64,000 bases of DNA from Natrinema sp. DC36. GTDB taxonomy: Archaea; Halobacteriota; Halobacteria; Halobacteriales; Natrialbaceae. Shown here piece after piece: positions 15,235 through 24,211 of the stretch. A program made the translations under genes and the position numbers. The notes beneath the pieces were generated by a model that made no database searches, was not told the DNA's origin, and worked only from the letters and a program-made list of their open reading frames with translations. Location of the stretch: the NCBI RefSeq assembly GCF_020405225.1, contig NZ_CP084472.1, positions 1,054,001-1,118,000 on the forward strand, in the 5' to 3' direction. Each line of letters begins with the position of its first letter. Position 1 is the first letter of the stretch.

Positions 15235-16631
15235 TACTATGGTTTGAGATATATTGTCGAACAATCGGTCGGGGGTCGGTCTCCTCGTGTCACTCCCGTC
15301 AGCCATCACTCACTCGGTGACCAGTGGATGCGATTTCGTCCGCTCTCACGTAGGACTCGAGCGGACGCTGATTCGAGTGTGGGAGTTCGAACTGCTCGAG
15401 CGGGCCGCGATTTCCGCGCAGCTGTCGCGGCCGTCGCCGCAGCCGACTGGCTACCGACGAGCCGTGATCGTCGGTCCGGTCGGGCCGGGATCGGCTCGAG
15501 TTCCCGTTCCGCCGCGCGGTCGAGCGCCGGAGTTCGATCGGGGATTCGTCAAACGGTCTCGCTTGGAGCGGAGCTCTATGGCTCGAGTCGACCCGCTTCT
15601 CCCCGCCGGACAAAACGCGTTCTGTCGGTGTGGAACAGCGCGATATCGGACCCCGAAATCGACTCTCGACGTCGATTCGACCGCGATCCGGTTGTAGCCG
15701 CGTGTCTCCCCGGTCGCCTCGACGCGTCGCCGTGCTACCGTTCTCGTGACTCTGTGATTCTTCCGCTGTCGCGGAAACTTCGCCGCTCGTCGATCAGTAA
15801 TCGGCATTCAGTCGACTACAGCGGACGTCGAGCCCCTTTCCCACCGACGGCACACTGCTGTGGCGTCGTGACTCTCCGGGTGGCGCTTCGTTCGGTTTGT
15901 TGGTAGCATCGGCATGCATTGCCTGTCCCGTTCTCGAATATCGCAGGGAGTCCGCGATTCGACTTCGATGCTGGCTGCGAGGAACTCGGCAGCAGGCCAC
16001 TGGTCTCGGCTGCTCCATCTTCGGTCTCTGTCGCAGCGATCATCTGTCGGGGGCGGTCTCGAGTCGAGCAGGAGAGTTCGTTTACCCTTCTGGCGGAGAC
16101 CCTCTCCGGCTTGTACTCGTTTCCGGCAGTATCCATCGCTTCAGTTCGAAGTCTCTCAGAACGTCACTGAGCGGGTTTCAGTGGTGGGAAATTCGTACAC
16201 GATATGCGATATTGTCCCTTCTCCACCGACTTCGGTACGACTGGCTGTCCGTTTCGAACGGTCTGCGTCGATGGGACGGCTTCACAAATGTCGTTCTCTA
16301 GGCGAAATTTACTGTCCGCACCCAGACTGATAAAGTATATAGTGCTATACTCATTCGGAGGGGTAATACTGGGGAGAAGCGACCGTTTCACGGCTGCCTC
16401 GAAACTGCACAAACTCCCTGAGGGGACGATACGTGAGTAGTCAGTTCAGAATTCCGTATTATATAGATGAAAAGAAGGGGGAGGGGTTCACGAAGAGATC
16501 GACCGACGGCCACGTCTTCTAACACTCGCGAACGGGTCGAGATTTCCCCGACCCCGGATCGAGGCGATCGAATAGACGGCTAGGAGGGCCGGTTCCGAAG
16601 TTTCTAACGTGAAAAGTGAACGGAACACAAC
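15235..16631. other. About 1.4 kb without a believable gene
   Basis: All open frames here (for example plus 15229-15906 and minus 15816-16136) are arginine- and serine-rich, non-acidic and resemble nothing known. I see no tRNA, repeat array, transposase or integrase fragment. The right part (about 16.2 to 16.5 kb) is more AT-rich, with stretches such as TATTATATAGATG. It separates the provirus from the host lipoprotein gene and may contain decayed mobile DNA or the attachment boundary. Confidence 0.5.
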
Positions 16632-17228
16632 TCAGTGTAGCACCCATTCGATATTTGTCCGAGGGTTACCTTCTGCAGATGGACACGCCGCCGTCGTCGA
16701 GAGTACGGAAGACCGCATTTGCCCGTCCTCGAGGATCCCAATTCGTGTGACTGATGCGTTACAATCGAAGAAGCGACGGGGTACTCGCAAGGTGTGTTGC
16801 GCCTCGGTGGCAGGAACGCGCGTCTCAATGAGGTATTCTGCTGGCTCCAAGAATGAGATCGAGAGTGAAGTGTCGGCCGGGATTTCATACGTCTCGTGAT
16901 GAACCACGAGCGCTTCTCCAGAGTCGATAATTCGGAGTATCACCTCGGGTTCAGCGGCTTCGTTCCAAATTTCCACATCGTGTGGTCTATAGGAATCATC
17001 CACTCCCTCTCGACTCCCGAGATCAACCTCCTCGTATGTGCTTTCCGGGTCGAATTCCGCTAAGCCACCCGTGTTAACCGGATAGTCTGCGGGTGAATCA
17101 GGTATATTCGAACTGTTGAGGTCGTGTTCAGCACCGGTCTCTCCCGAAGGAGCGCTGTCTGCGAGACACCCAGCGAACGGCGTGGAGAAGGCGAAGCCGG
17201 TACCAGCGAGGATCGTGCGGCGGTTCAT
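16632..17228 (-). CDS. Tat-exported lipoprotein of unknown function
   Basis: 198 residues. MNRRTILAGTGFAF is a twin-arginine signal followed by a lipobox FAGC, giving a lipid-anchored cysteine near residue 21. The mature part is acidic then beta-rich (EVILRIIDSGEALVVHHETY, SLSISFLEPAEYLIETRVP). A TATA-like ATAAATA at 17253-17259 lies about 27 bases before the ATG, suggesting a leaderless transcript. Base composition is noticeably less G+C-rich than surrounding genes, consistent with acquisition. Family not recognised. Confidence 0.75.
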   Translation of the reverse strand: MNRRTILAGTGFAFSTPFAGCLADSAPSGETGAEHDLNSSNIPDSPADYPVNTGGLAEFDPESTYEEVDLGSREGVDDSYRPHDVEIWNEAAEPEVILRIIDSGEALVVHHETYEIPADTSLSISFLEPAEYLIETRVPATEAQHTLRVPRRFFDCNASVTRIGILEDGQMRSSVLSTTAACPSAEGNPRTNIEWVLH

Positions 17229-17548
17229 ATCAAATAAGTGTGGGAGAAATAGATAAATACCTTCTCTAGGGTCAAACAGCCACCTGAGCTAAGTCGTTTA
17301 TACGCACTGATTCGGGCGATTCGAGTGACTATTCTCGACTGGCCCGACTTCACGATGGAGGCGCGACCCCGTGCGACGACTATCGATACCCGTCCGAACG
17401 GATCATCGAAACCGGAGGAGAGAGTCGGATTCGATGAAACTCTTTTTTCTGCCCCGTCGCTGGGATTGGAGCCAGTCTTTCCCTGTCGATGAGAGAGCGC
17501 AGACCCATCGGCGGTAGTTATTCCCCGCTGGTGACCTTCCGACCTGGT
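17229..17548. promoter_or_regulatory. Divergent intergenic region between lipoprotein and SDR genes
   Basis: 320 bases. The left end holds the lipoprotein TATA (17253-17259, minus). The right end holds AGTTATTCC at 17516-17524, about 28 bases before the SDR ATG. Between them is a T6 run after GAAACTC at about 17440-17451. No gene is seen. Confidence 0.5.
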
Positions 17549-18424
17549 ATGGCCGATATGACCGTCGAGGAAGCGATGGAAACGTACGGACCGTCCGAAC
17601 TAACGCGCGACGATCTCCTGGAACTCGAGGACCCGAACTACACCGCGGAGAACGTCGCGATCGTGACGGGGGCCGGCTCCGGGATCGGACAGGCGACCGC
17701 GCTGGCCTTCGCCGCGAACGGGCTCACCGTCCTCGCGACCGATCGCGACGAGGAGGGGCTGGCCGAAACGCGGACGCAGTCCGAAGACCTGTCGCTACCC
17801 GGCGAACTCGTCACGGTCGTCGCCGACCTGACGAACGACGATGGTCTCGAGCGGATCGTCGACGAAGCAGCCGAACAGGGCAACGTCCGGTATCTGGCCA
17901 ACATCGCCGGGATCCAGACCGTCGCGCCGATCGAGTCGTTCCCGCTCGAGAAGTACGACCTGATGCACGACGTTATGCAGCGTGCACCGATGGTGCTCAC
18001 GAAACACTGTCTTCCCCACTTCCGCGACAACGAGGACGGACGGGGCGTCGTCGGGAACATGTGCTCGGTCCACGGCCACATCGTGACGCGGGACAAGGTC
18101 GCGTACAATACGACGAAGTTCGGGCTCCGCGGCCTGACGCAGTCGATCGCCGCCGAAGGCGAGGGGGAGGTGCGGGCGTTTACCGTCAGCACGGCCTACG
18201 TCAAGACGGCGCTCGTCGCGAAACAGCTCCCCGAGACGGCCGATCGGCGCGACATGACCGTCGACGAGGTCGTCGAGAACGTGATGTTAGAACACACCCG
18301 GGTCAAGGAGATGATGGAACCCTACGAGGTCGCGAACCTGTTCGTGATGGGCTGTTCGAATCACAGCAAGCACCTCAACGGCGGCGACATGACCCACGAG
18401 GGCGGAATGAGCCTGACCTACTGA
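17549..18424 (+). CDS. SDR-family dehydrogenase, 3-hydroxybutyrate dehydrogenase-like
   Basis: 291 residues from the ATG at 17549, chosen because a TATA-like element lies about 28 bases upstream. Rossmann NAD(P) motif TGAGSGIG at 40 to 47, NIAG at 118 to 121, and catalytic Ser173, Tyr186, Lys190 (YNTTK). Classical SDR with a 30-residue N-terminal extension (VEEAMETYGPSELTRDDLLE). It converges with a patatin gene. In Haloferax mediterranei a 3-hydroxybutyrate dehydrogenase gene (bdhA) is associated with a patatin-like PHA depolymerase, so oxidation of 3-hydroxybutyrate to acetoacetate is a reasonable guess; substrate is not shown by sequence. Confidence 0.8.
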   Translation: MADMTVEEAMETYGPSELTRDDLLELEDPNYTAENVAIVTGAGSGIGQATALAFAANGLTVLATDRDEEGLAETRTQSEDLSLPGELVTVVADLTNDDGLERIVDEAAEQGNVRYLANIAGIQTVAPIESFPLEKYDLMHDVMQRAPMVLTKHCLPHFRDNEDGRGVVGNMCSVHGHIVTRDKVAYNTTKFGLRGLTQSIAAEGEGEVRAFTVSTAYVKTALVAKQLPETADRRDMTVDEVVENVMLEHTRVKEMMEPYEVANLFVMGCSNHSKHLNGGDMTHEGGMSLTY

Positions 18425-18439
18425 TCCCCGAAGAGAGAG

Positions 18440-19468
18440 TTACGGATCCTCGGAGTAGTTCGTCGGCCGCGCGTCGGCGGCTCGATCGGCGAGGAACGAG
18501 CCGGCTCGCTCGCGACCGGTCCGGAACAGCTCGTCGATGAGGTCGGGCGACCGGTCGAGTTTCGTCGACCAGCGGAGCTCTTCGTCGAACCGAACGCGTC
18601 GGATGTCCGTGTGCGTGTACCGGTCCGGCAGGTAACCTGCATCGACCCACTCGTTGACCTGCTCGATGAACTCGACCTCCTGCTCGAGGGCGGTATTCCC
18701 GCCGAGTTCGTTGCGCCGGTCCGCGATTTCCGCCTGCGAACGGGGGACGTTCGAGCGAGTGGACGGATTGATCTGAATGAGCCAGACCTCGTCGGGGTCT
18801 GGGATATCGTCGGACATCGAGAAGTCCCGGACCGGCGGATTCTTCGAAAAGAGGCCGTCCCAGTAGTGGCCGCCGTCGACGTCGACAGCGTCGAAGATAC
18901 CCGGCTCGGCGGCGCTGGCGAGGACGGTATCGGCGGACATCTCGTGGCCGCGAAACACGCGGAAGTCGCCGGTCAGAACCTCGATCGCGCTCACCAGCAG
19001 TGCCGGGAGAACGACGTCCTCGCTTTGCCGCCGGTCGCGGATCGTGTCACTTAGCGACCGGACGCGTTCGAAGTCGATGTGGCGCTCGAGCAGCGATCGA
19101 AGCTCCCGCTCTGCCATCCGTCCGGCGGGGGTCTGGGATGGACTGTACTGCGGTAATCCGACGCCCATCGTCCGCAGTTCGATCAGTCCGACTGTGAAGT
19201 CGTTGACGAACCGGTCGGCGGGCGTCGTCGCTTTCAGATCGGTCCAGAACTCGCCGAGCAGCGCACCGGGCGAGAGGTCGGGATCGACGTGGCCGTACCA
19301 CCCCAGCAGCGCACAGATCGCGCCGCCGGACGTCCCCGAAAAACCGACGAGGTCGTATTCCGGGCGCGCGATCTCCGGTAACAGCCGCTGGAGCGCCCCC
19401 GCAGTAAAGGCCGTGTGACTCCCCCCGCCCTGGCAGGCGATCGCGATCTTCGTGTGCTCGTCGCGCAT
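18440..19468 (-). CDS. Patatin-like hydrolase, possible PHA depolymerase
   Basis: 342 residues. Patatin fold hydrolase with a Ser-Asp dyad: oxyanion loop QGGGSHTAF (13 to 21), nucleophile elbow GTSGG with Ser47, and DGG at 198 to 200. It acts on acyl esters (lipids or polyesters) without a signal peptide, so it is cytoplasmic. A convergent SDR neighbour of 3-hydroxybutyrate dehydrogenase type and the known haloarchaeal patatin-like PHA depolymerase PhaZh1 suggest intracellular polyhydroxyalkanoate granule mobilisation. A phospholipase role is the alternative. Only 15 bases separate the two convergent stops. Confidence 0.82.
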   Translation of the reverse strand: MRDEHTKIAIACQGGGSHTAFTAGALQRLLPEIARPEYDLVGFSGTSGGAICALLGWYGHVDPDLSPGALLGEFWTDLKATTPADRFVNDFTVGLIELRTMGVGLPQYSPSQTPAGRMAERELRSLLERHIDFERVRSLSDTIRDRRQSEDVVLPALLVSAIEVLTGDFRVFRGHEMSADTVLASAAEPGIFDAVDVDGGHYWDGLFSKNPPVRDFSMSDDIPDPDEVWLIQINPSTRSNVPRSQAEIADRRNELGGNTALEQEVEFIEQVNEWVDAGYLPDRYTHTDIRRVRFDEELRWSTKLDRSPDLIDELFRTGRERAGSFLADRAADARPTNYSEDP

Positions 19469-19545
19469 TCCCCTGCCCGTTTCGGAGTCGGGGTCATGTA
19501 ACTACCCCTCTCGGGCGGCCGACACTGGTTCTCGCCGCCCGGTGC

Positions 19546-21150
19546 TCACCCGTCGTCGCCGGGCTCCGCCGACGGTTCGTCGTCCGCCGACTCGTCGTCG
19601 CTCGAGCCCCGAAACCACCGTCCAACCGTCCGCTGGCGCTGGCGAACCCGGAGACGGTCCTGTAATCGTTCCTCGATGATGGCCTGTAGCTCGAGGCCAC
19701 GGTCTGCGTCCACGTCGTGGGCGGTCGCGGCCCGGCCGAGCAGCGACGCGGAGCTGGCGGTGTCGGCGGTGACGCTGGCGAGTCGACGGCGACGCTGGAA
19801 GATCGTCGCTTCGTGGAGGACGGCCTGCACCCGATAGTAGGGGACGACCTTTGTCGTCCGCCGCCAGAAACCGGTCCGCGTGAGGACGTACCGATCGTCG
19901 AGGCGGTAGCCACGGTTCGACCACTTCAGGTGAGCGGCGAACGGGGCGAGGACAGCGAGGACAGCGAGGACGTACCACTGACGGACGACCGTCGTATACC
20001 GCGCCAGCAGATATGCACCGCCGACGACGGCGGCGACGACGAGTAGATACCGGATCGCGTACCGTTCTCGAGCGCGACGCGGCGGCGACTCGAGATCCAC
20101 CGGACCGAAGGGTTCGATCGCGCGCGCGAGCGTTCGCACCCGGTCGGCGTCGGCGAGTGGGATCGCAGACTCTGTGCCGCGGGAATCAGATTGTCCAGGA
20201 GCGTACCCGGCCGTCTCGACGCTCAGCGCGGCGTAGCCGAACCACCGGAAGGGGATCGACTCCGAGATCGTCAGCGTCTGGACCTTCTCGAGGGGAATCG
20301 TCCCGCTGTAGCGCTGGATGAGCCCCCGTTCGTAGTAGAGTTCGTCGTCGACGCGAGTGAGCCGAAAGCCGTAGTAGCGGGTGAACGTGAGGATCGCGCT
20401 GACGATCCAGGCGGCGAGCACGAAGAGCAAGAGCCCCCAGGCGAGGAGGAATATTCCCGTCGCCGGTCCCGGAAGTTCCGCGATTCGGTCCGTGGGGAGC
20501 AACGTGTTGGGATCGAACCCGCTGGCGAACGAGAGCGCGATACCGCCCAGGACGCTGGCCCCCGGATCGATGGTGAAGACGCTCAAGATCGCGAGTTCGC
20601 GGGGTTCGATCTCGAACAGGACCTCTTCGTCCGCCGACGGCTCCGCGGCGGATTCGCCCGCGTCTTCCCCGTCCTCACGCGTCGCCTCGTCGTCCGCTTC
20701 GCCCGTCTCGGCGCTCGCGCCGCGTCGTAGCTGTCGTCTGAGGTGCCGGGCTTCCGACTCGTCGACGTACTGGAGGCTGACCTCGGTTTCGCCGCCGCCG
20801 GCGGTTTCGACGTGGACGGCGGCGATGCCGAGGAGCCGCTCGATCACGTTCTGTCTGATATCGACGTTCTGGACCCGACCGAGGGGGAGTTCGCGGTCCC
20901 GACGCGAGATCACTCCGGAGGTGACGTCGAACGTGTCCGCGGTGAGTTCGTACCGAAATCGCTGGTAGTAGGCGAACTCGTAGACGATTCCCGTAACGAC
21001 CCCGAACAGGACGAGACCGAACACCGAGAGTAGATCCATCCCGTTGCCGCCAGGAGAGACGACGACGCCGACGACGAAGAAGACGAAGCCGGTGTTGAGG
21101 CTTCGCGAGAGCGATCGGACGGCGACCGACGCCGGATGGAGCTTCTTCAT
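19546..21150 (-). CDS. Membrane protein with repeated bacterial PH (bPH2/DUF304) domains, YdbT-like, copy 1
   Basis: 534 residues. N-terminal two membrane helices (LNTGFVFFVVGVVVS, LLSVFGLVLFGVVTGIVYEF). A first PH-like segment YELTADTFDVTSGVISRRDR ... PLGRVQNVDIRQNVIERLLG follows, then an acidic linker of about 40 residues. A second membrane pair and PH segment (DDELYYERGLIQRYSGTIPL ... EKVQTLTISESI) and a third (YVLTRTGFWRRTTKVVPYYR, VQAVLHEATIFQ) complete it. It is coupled (ATGA) to a smaller PH protein at 21147. Bacterial relatives (YdbS/YdbT) are linked to resistance or membrane stress; the archaeal function is unknown. A paralogue of identical length is at 26143-27747. Confidence 0.85.
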   Translation of the reverse strand: MKKLHPASVAVRSLSRSLNTGFVFFVVGVVVSPGGNGMDLLSVFGLVLFGVVTGIVYEFAYYQRFRYELTADTFDVTSGVISRRDRELPLGRVQNVDIRQNVIERLLGIAAVHVETAGGGETEVSLQYVDESEARHLRRQLRRGASAETGEADDEATREDGEDAGESAAEPSADEEVLFEIEPRELAILSVFTIDPGASVLGGIALSFASGFDPNTLLPTDRIAELPGPATGIFLLAWGLLLFVLAAWIVSAILTFTRYYGFRLTRVDDELYYERGLIQRYSGTIPLEKVQTLTISESIPFRWFGYAALSVETAGYAPGQSDSRGTESAIPLADADRVRTLARAIEPFGPVDLESPPRRARERYAIRYLLVVAAVVGGAYLLARYTTVVRQWYVLAVLAVLAPFAAHLKWSNRGYRLDDRYVLTRTGFWRRTTKVVPYYRVQAVLHEATIFQRRRRLASVTADTASSASLLGRAATAHDVDADRGLELQAIIEERLQDRLRVRQRQRTVGRWFRGSSDDESADDEPSAEPGDDG

Positions 21151-21635
21151 ACCGCGTCTTCACCCGCGCTCTCGATCGCGAGCCGGCGCAGCGACTCCTG
21201 TAGCTCCTCGGCCCGTGCCGGCGTCAGACCGGGGATCGCGACGTCGGAGCTTCTCGAGCCGGCCGTGTACACCACCACCGTCGCGAGGCCGACGGTTCGC
21301 TCGAGCGGCGAGCGCCGGGAGTCGACGTGCTGGACTCGGACGTAGGGGACGACCGTCTTGGTTCGCGTGAAGACGCCGCGTTCGATGTAGAGGTCGTCGT
21401 TCCGGAGGTCGAACCGCCAGACGCCGTATCGGAGCCAGGCGACGACGATCCGCAGGACGGCGAGTAAGACGACGATCACGACGGCGGCCGGGACGAGTGC
21501 TGCCGGCGCATCGGTCCAGATATCGGTGCGGGAAATCGCGATCGTTCCGCCGACGATGATCCCGCCGAAAATCGCGGCTCGAACGATCGCGAGAACGAGC
21601 CAGACGCCTCGCACTCGCGGGGTGAGCCGTTCCAT
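21147..21635 (-). CDS. Small PH-domain (DUF304) membrane protein, YdbS-like, copy 1
   Basis: 162 residues from the ATG at 21635; codons further upstream are not protein-like. Two membrane helices (VRGVWLVLAIVRAAIFGGII, LVPAAVVIVVLLAVLRIVVA) precede one PH domain (DDLYIERGVFTRTKTVVPYV, VQHVDSRRSPLERTVGLATV, YTAGSRSSDVAIPGLTPARA). The last four bases overlap the start of the large partner, so they are made together and probably form a complex in the membrane. Paralogue at 27749-28210. Confidence 0.85.
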   Translation of the reverse strand: MERLTPRVRGVWLVLAIVRAAIFGGIIVGGTIAISRTDIWTDAPAALVPAAVVIVVLLAVLRIVVAWLRYGVWRFDLRNDDLYIERGVFTRTKTVVPYVRVQHVDSRRSPLERTVGLATVVVYTAGSRSSDVAIPGLTPARAEELQESLRRLAIESAGEDAV

Positions 21636-21773
21636 ACGTATCGTCACGGAACAATCGTGATTAAAGGGTGGGAAAGCGGCGGCGGTTCGCACGCCGTGAG
21701 AGTCCGACCGGTTCGGGTCGCGTTCAGTTCGATCACCCCCGAATTTATGCGGGGCGCACGGGTGGAGATCGAT

Positions 21774-22430
21774 ATGGCAACAGCCGACCTCGTCGAAGTG
21801 GACCGATCCGACGGGATCGCCATCGTCCGATTGAACCGTCCGGACAAACTCAACGCGGTCACCCTCGAACTTCACTCGGAGCTGCGTGACGCGCTCGTCG
21901 GGCTACCGGAGGAGGAAGTAAACGGGCTCATCATCGCCGGTAACGGCCCGGCGACCTGTGCCGGAATGGACAGGGAGATCGTCGCCGACGAGGAGTACGA
22001 CGAGAAGTACGCGGACGAGATCGGCGACCTGAACGACGAGATCTACGGCTTCCTCACCTCGCGTCCGTATCCGACGGCCGTGGCGGCCCGCGGGGCGCTC
22101 GTCGGCATCGGCTTCATCCTCTCGCTGCACTGTGACTTCCTCGTCCTCGGCGAGGAGACGACGCTGTCGCTGCCCGAAGTGCAGTTCGGGATCGCCGCGA
22201 CGCACGCGATCGCACCGCTCGAGCGGATCGTCGGAACCAGAGCCGCCAAAGAGATCGCCCTCACCGGCGACGCGATCGATCCCGATCGAGCCCACGAACT
22301 GGGGCTGGCTAACAGGGTCGTCGCCGAGAACGAGGTCGAAGCTGCCACGCGGGAACTCGTCGGCGGGATCGCCGAACACGAGTCGGCCGTCGTCCGCGAA
22401 CTGAAATCGGCCACGTACGTTCCGGAGTGA
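21774..22430 (+). CDS. Enoyl-CoA hydratase/isomerase-family protein
   Basis: 218 residues from the ATG at 21774 (an in-frame ATG at 21747 is possible), shorter than the usual 255 to 260. Crotonase core: RLNRPDKLNAVTLELHSELR, the oxyanion-hole segment IIAGNGPATCAGMD, then GALVGIGFILSLHCDFLVLG and TLSLPEVQFGIAA. The second catalytic Glu (in PEVQFG) is present, but the position usually holding the first Glu (GGGCEL in hydratases) is Phe/Ile here. The protein may therefore be an isomerase or another crotonase activity rather than a hydratase. It also lacks most of the C-terminal helical trimerisation region. Confidence 0.82.
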   Translation: MATADLVEVDRSDGIAIVRLNRPDKLNAVTLELHSELRDALVGLPEEEVNGLIIAGNGPATCAGMDREIVADEEYDEKYADEIGDLNDEIYGFLTSRPYPTAVAARGALVGIGFILSLHCDFLVLGEETTLSLPEVQFGIAATHAIAPLERIVGTRAAKEIALTGDAIDPDRAHELGLANRVVAENEVEAATRELVGGIAEHESAVVRELKSATYVPE

Positions 22431-22456
22431 GGCGCCGCGCTGTGCGGCTTTCGACG

Positions 22457-22476
22457 GCACAGAGACGAAACTGTGC
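22457..22476. terminator. Hairpin between convergent genes
   Basis: GCACAG and CTGTGC form six-base arms around AGACGAAA, 27 bases past the crotonase stop and before the convergent zinc-finger gene. A bidirectional terminator is plausible; there is no long T run. Confidence 0.35.
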
Positions 22477-22542
22477 GTCAAAGCGCCCGGCTACCGCTCG
22501 AGAGAGCGAGTCTGCTGGGGCTGCGAGAAGCGGATCGGAAGC

Positions 22543-22776
22543 TCAGTGGGTCGTCGTCCGGACGTCCTCGACGCGATAGAGATCCTCCTGGAGCCCGTCG
22601 CCGTCACAGTCCTCGTTCGGACACTCGTAGTGCCAGCCGTCCTGCGTCGCCGTCCCCTCTCGGAACCGCTCTCCGCATACCTGACAGAAGAGTTGTGCCT
22701 TTTTGCACGTATCTCGATGTAACTCGAGGGCGAGCTCGGTCTGGAACGACTGGTTGCAGTTGCGACAGGTGTGCAT
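22543..22776 (-). CDS. Small zinc-finger protein (C2H2 plus CxxC)
   Basis: 77 residues. MHTCRNCNQSFQTELALELH followed by RDTC is a classical-looking C2H2/C2HC finger (C-x2-C ... H-x4-C). FCQVCGERF with ECPNEDC supplies a second metal site. Small proteins of this kind are abundant in haloarchaea and several are known to be expressed, but specific roles are mostly unknown. Likely nucleic-acid binding or a protein-interaction module. Confidence 0.75.
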   Translation of the reverse strand: MHTCRNCNQSFQTELALELHRDTCKKAQLFCQVCGERFREGTATQDGWHYECPNEDCDGDGLQEDLYRVEDVRTTTH

Positions 22777-23074
22777 ATTTCGTCAGACGTGAGCATCAGC
22801 TAAAACTGCTTGGTTATTTTATTACGCCGTATTCCGAGATGATTCGGCGTCACTGTCCCGATTTACCGGCGACCGATCGGGAATAAAGAACGGATAGACT
22901 TCGTGTTTACTCGCGTTCGAGTATTCGGCACGCTGGTAGATGGACACACCCGTGTTCCGTGTGAACAGGCACCTCCGAACTATGTTCGCTCGCTGGTATA
23001 TCGGTCGCGAAACCGGGTTTCGTTCGGTTCGGTCTCGCTACTAATTTGTGTGCGGCGATCAAACGGCATCCGTA

Positions 23075-24151
23075 ATGGATCCACTCGTCATCGCCGGTCG
23101 ATTGATCGCGGGCCTGTTGCTGATCCTGGCGAACGCCTTCTTCGTGGCTATCGAGTTCGCGCTGACGCGCGCACGGCAGTTCACCGAAGAGGAGTTCGTC
23201 GGCGGGAACCCCAAACTCGAGCGGGCGTGGGAGATGACGGACGACCTCGAACTGTATCTCACGACGTGTCAGGTGGGGATTACGGCCTCGAGCATCGCGG
23301 TCGGGATCGTCGCCGAACCGGCGCTGGCCGCGATCTTCGAGCCGGTGTTCGAGAACACGGTGCTGGCCACGATCGGCAGCGGTGCGATCCTCGCCTTCCT
23401 CATCATTAACCTCGTTCACCTGACCCACGGCGAGCAGACGCCGACGTATCTCGGCGTCGAGCGCTCGCGAATGGTCTGTCGGTACGGCGCCACGCCGCTG
23501 TACTGGTTCTACTGGATCATCTCGCCGATCATCACGCTCGGCGACGGCATCGCGAAACTGACGCTCAAACTCTTCGGGGTCGAGATGACCGGCGCGTGGC
23601 TCGAGACCGAGGAGGACGTCATCGAGTCCCGAGCGGATCTCCGGAACCGGCTCGGTTCGGTCCTGGAGGAGGGAGATCTGTCGGAGGAACGCCGCGAGGA
23701 GGTGATGAACGCGTTCCAGATCGGCGAACAGTCCATCAGCGAGCTGATGGTGCCGCCCGAGGAGATCGTCGCGCTGTCGACCGAAGACGATACGGAGGAA
23801 AACTTTCGGAAGATGGAGGAGCGACCCCAGACGCGGTATCCGCTCGTCGGCGAGGAGTTGACTGACTTCCGCGGAATCGTCTACACGCCGATTTTCGTCC
23901 GGCATCGGCAGGAGCTGGCCGACGGAACCATCGACTTCGAGGAGCTCGCAGCCCCGCCGATGACGCTCTCCCCCGACGTGGACGTCAGCGACGCGGTCGA
24001 CCAGTTCCAGGCGGAGAATCAGGAGCTCGCGCTGGTGCTCGAGGACGGAGAGGTGGTCGGGCTGGTGACCGTGACCGACCTGCTCGAGGCGGTGATGGGC
24101 GATATCGAGGACCCGCTCGACGAGGGGCGAATCGATCCGATCGATCGCTGA
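23075..24151 (+). CDS. CNNM/DUF21-CBS membrane transporter
   Basis: 358 residues from the ATG at 23075. Residues 1 to about 185 are the DUF21 membrane domain: LIAGLLLILANAFFVAIEFA, with the conserved ALTRARQF after helix 1, CQVGITASSIAVGIVAEPAL, and YWIISPIITLGDGIAKL. A CBS pair follows (about 205 to 340: QSISELMVPPEEIVALSTED, PPMTLSPDVDVSDAVDQF, VVGLVTVTDLLEAVMGDIED). It lacks the C-terminal CorC/HlyC domain common in bacterial homologues. The family handles divalent cations such as magnesium; the direction of transport here is unknown. Confidence 0.88.
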   Translation: MDPLVIAGRLIAGLLLILANAFFVAIEFALTRARQFTEEEFVGGNPKLERAWEMTDDLELYLTTCQVGITASSIAVGIVAEPALAAIFEPVFENTVLATIGSGAILAFLIINLVHLTHGEQTPTYLGVERSRMVCRYGATPLYWFYWIISPIITLGDGIAKLTLKLFGVEMTGAWLETEEDVIESRADLRNRLGSVLEEGDLSEERREEVMNAFQIGEQSISELMVPPEEIVALSTEDDTEENFRKMEERPQTRYPLVGEELTDFRGIVYTPIFVRHRQELADGTIDFEELAAPPMTLSPDVDVSDAVDQFQAENQELALVLEDGEVVGLVTVTDLLEAVMGDIEDPLDEGRIDPIDR

Positions 24152-24211
24152 CCGAACGTCGACGGTCGGGACGGACCGGCCAGTGCGCGTGTCCAGCTTT
24201 TCCGTCTCCTG

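Noticed and set aside
15229-15906. 225-aa plus-strand frame near the provirus edge
   Set aside because: Arg/Ser-rich, non-acidic, no domain; consistent with random open frames in high-G+C DNA.
18350-18375. GTTCGAATC-like T-arm sequence suggesting a tRNA
   Set aside because: It lies inside the SDR coding sequence and no cloverleaf can be built around it; no tRNA or rRNA gene was found in the window.
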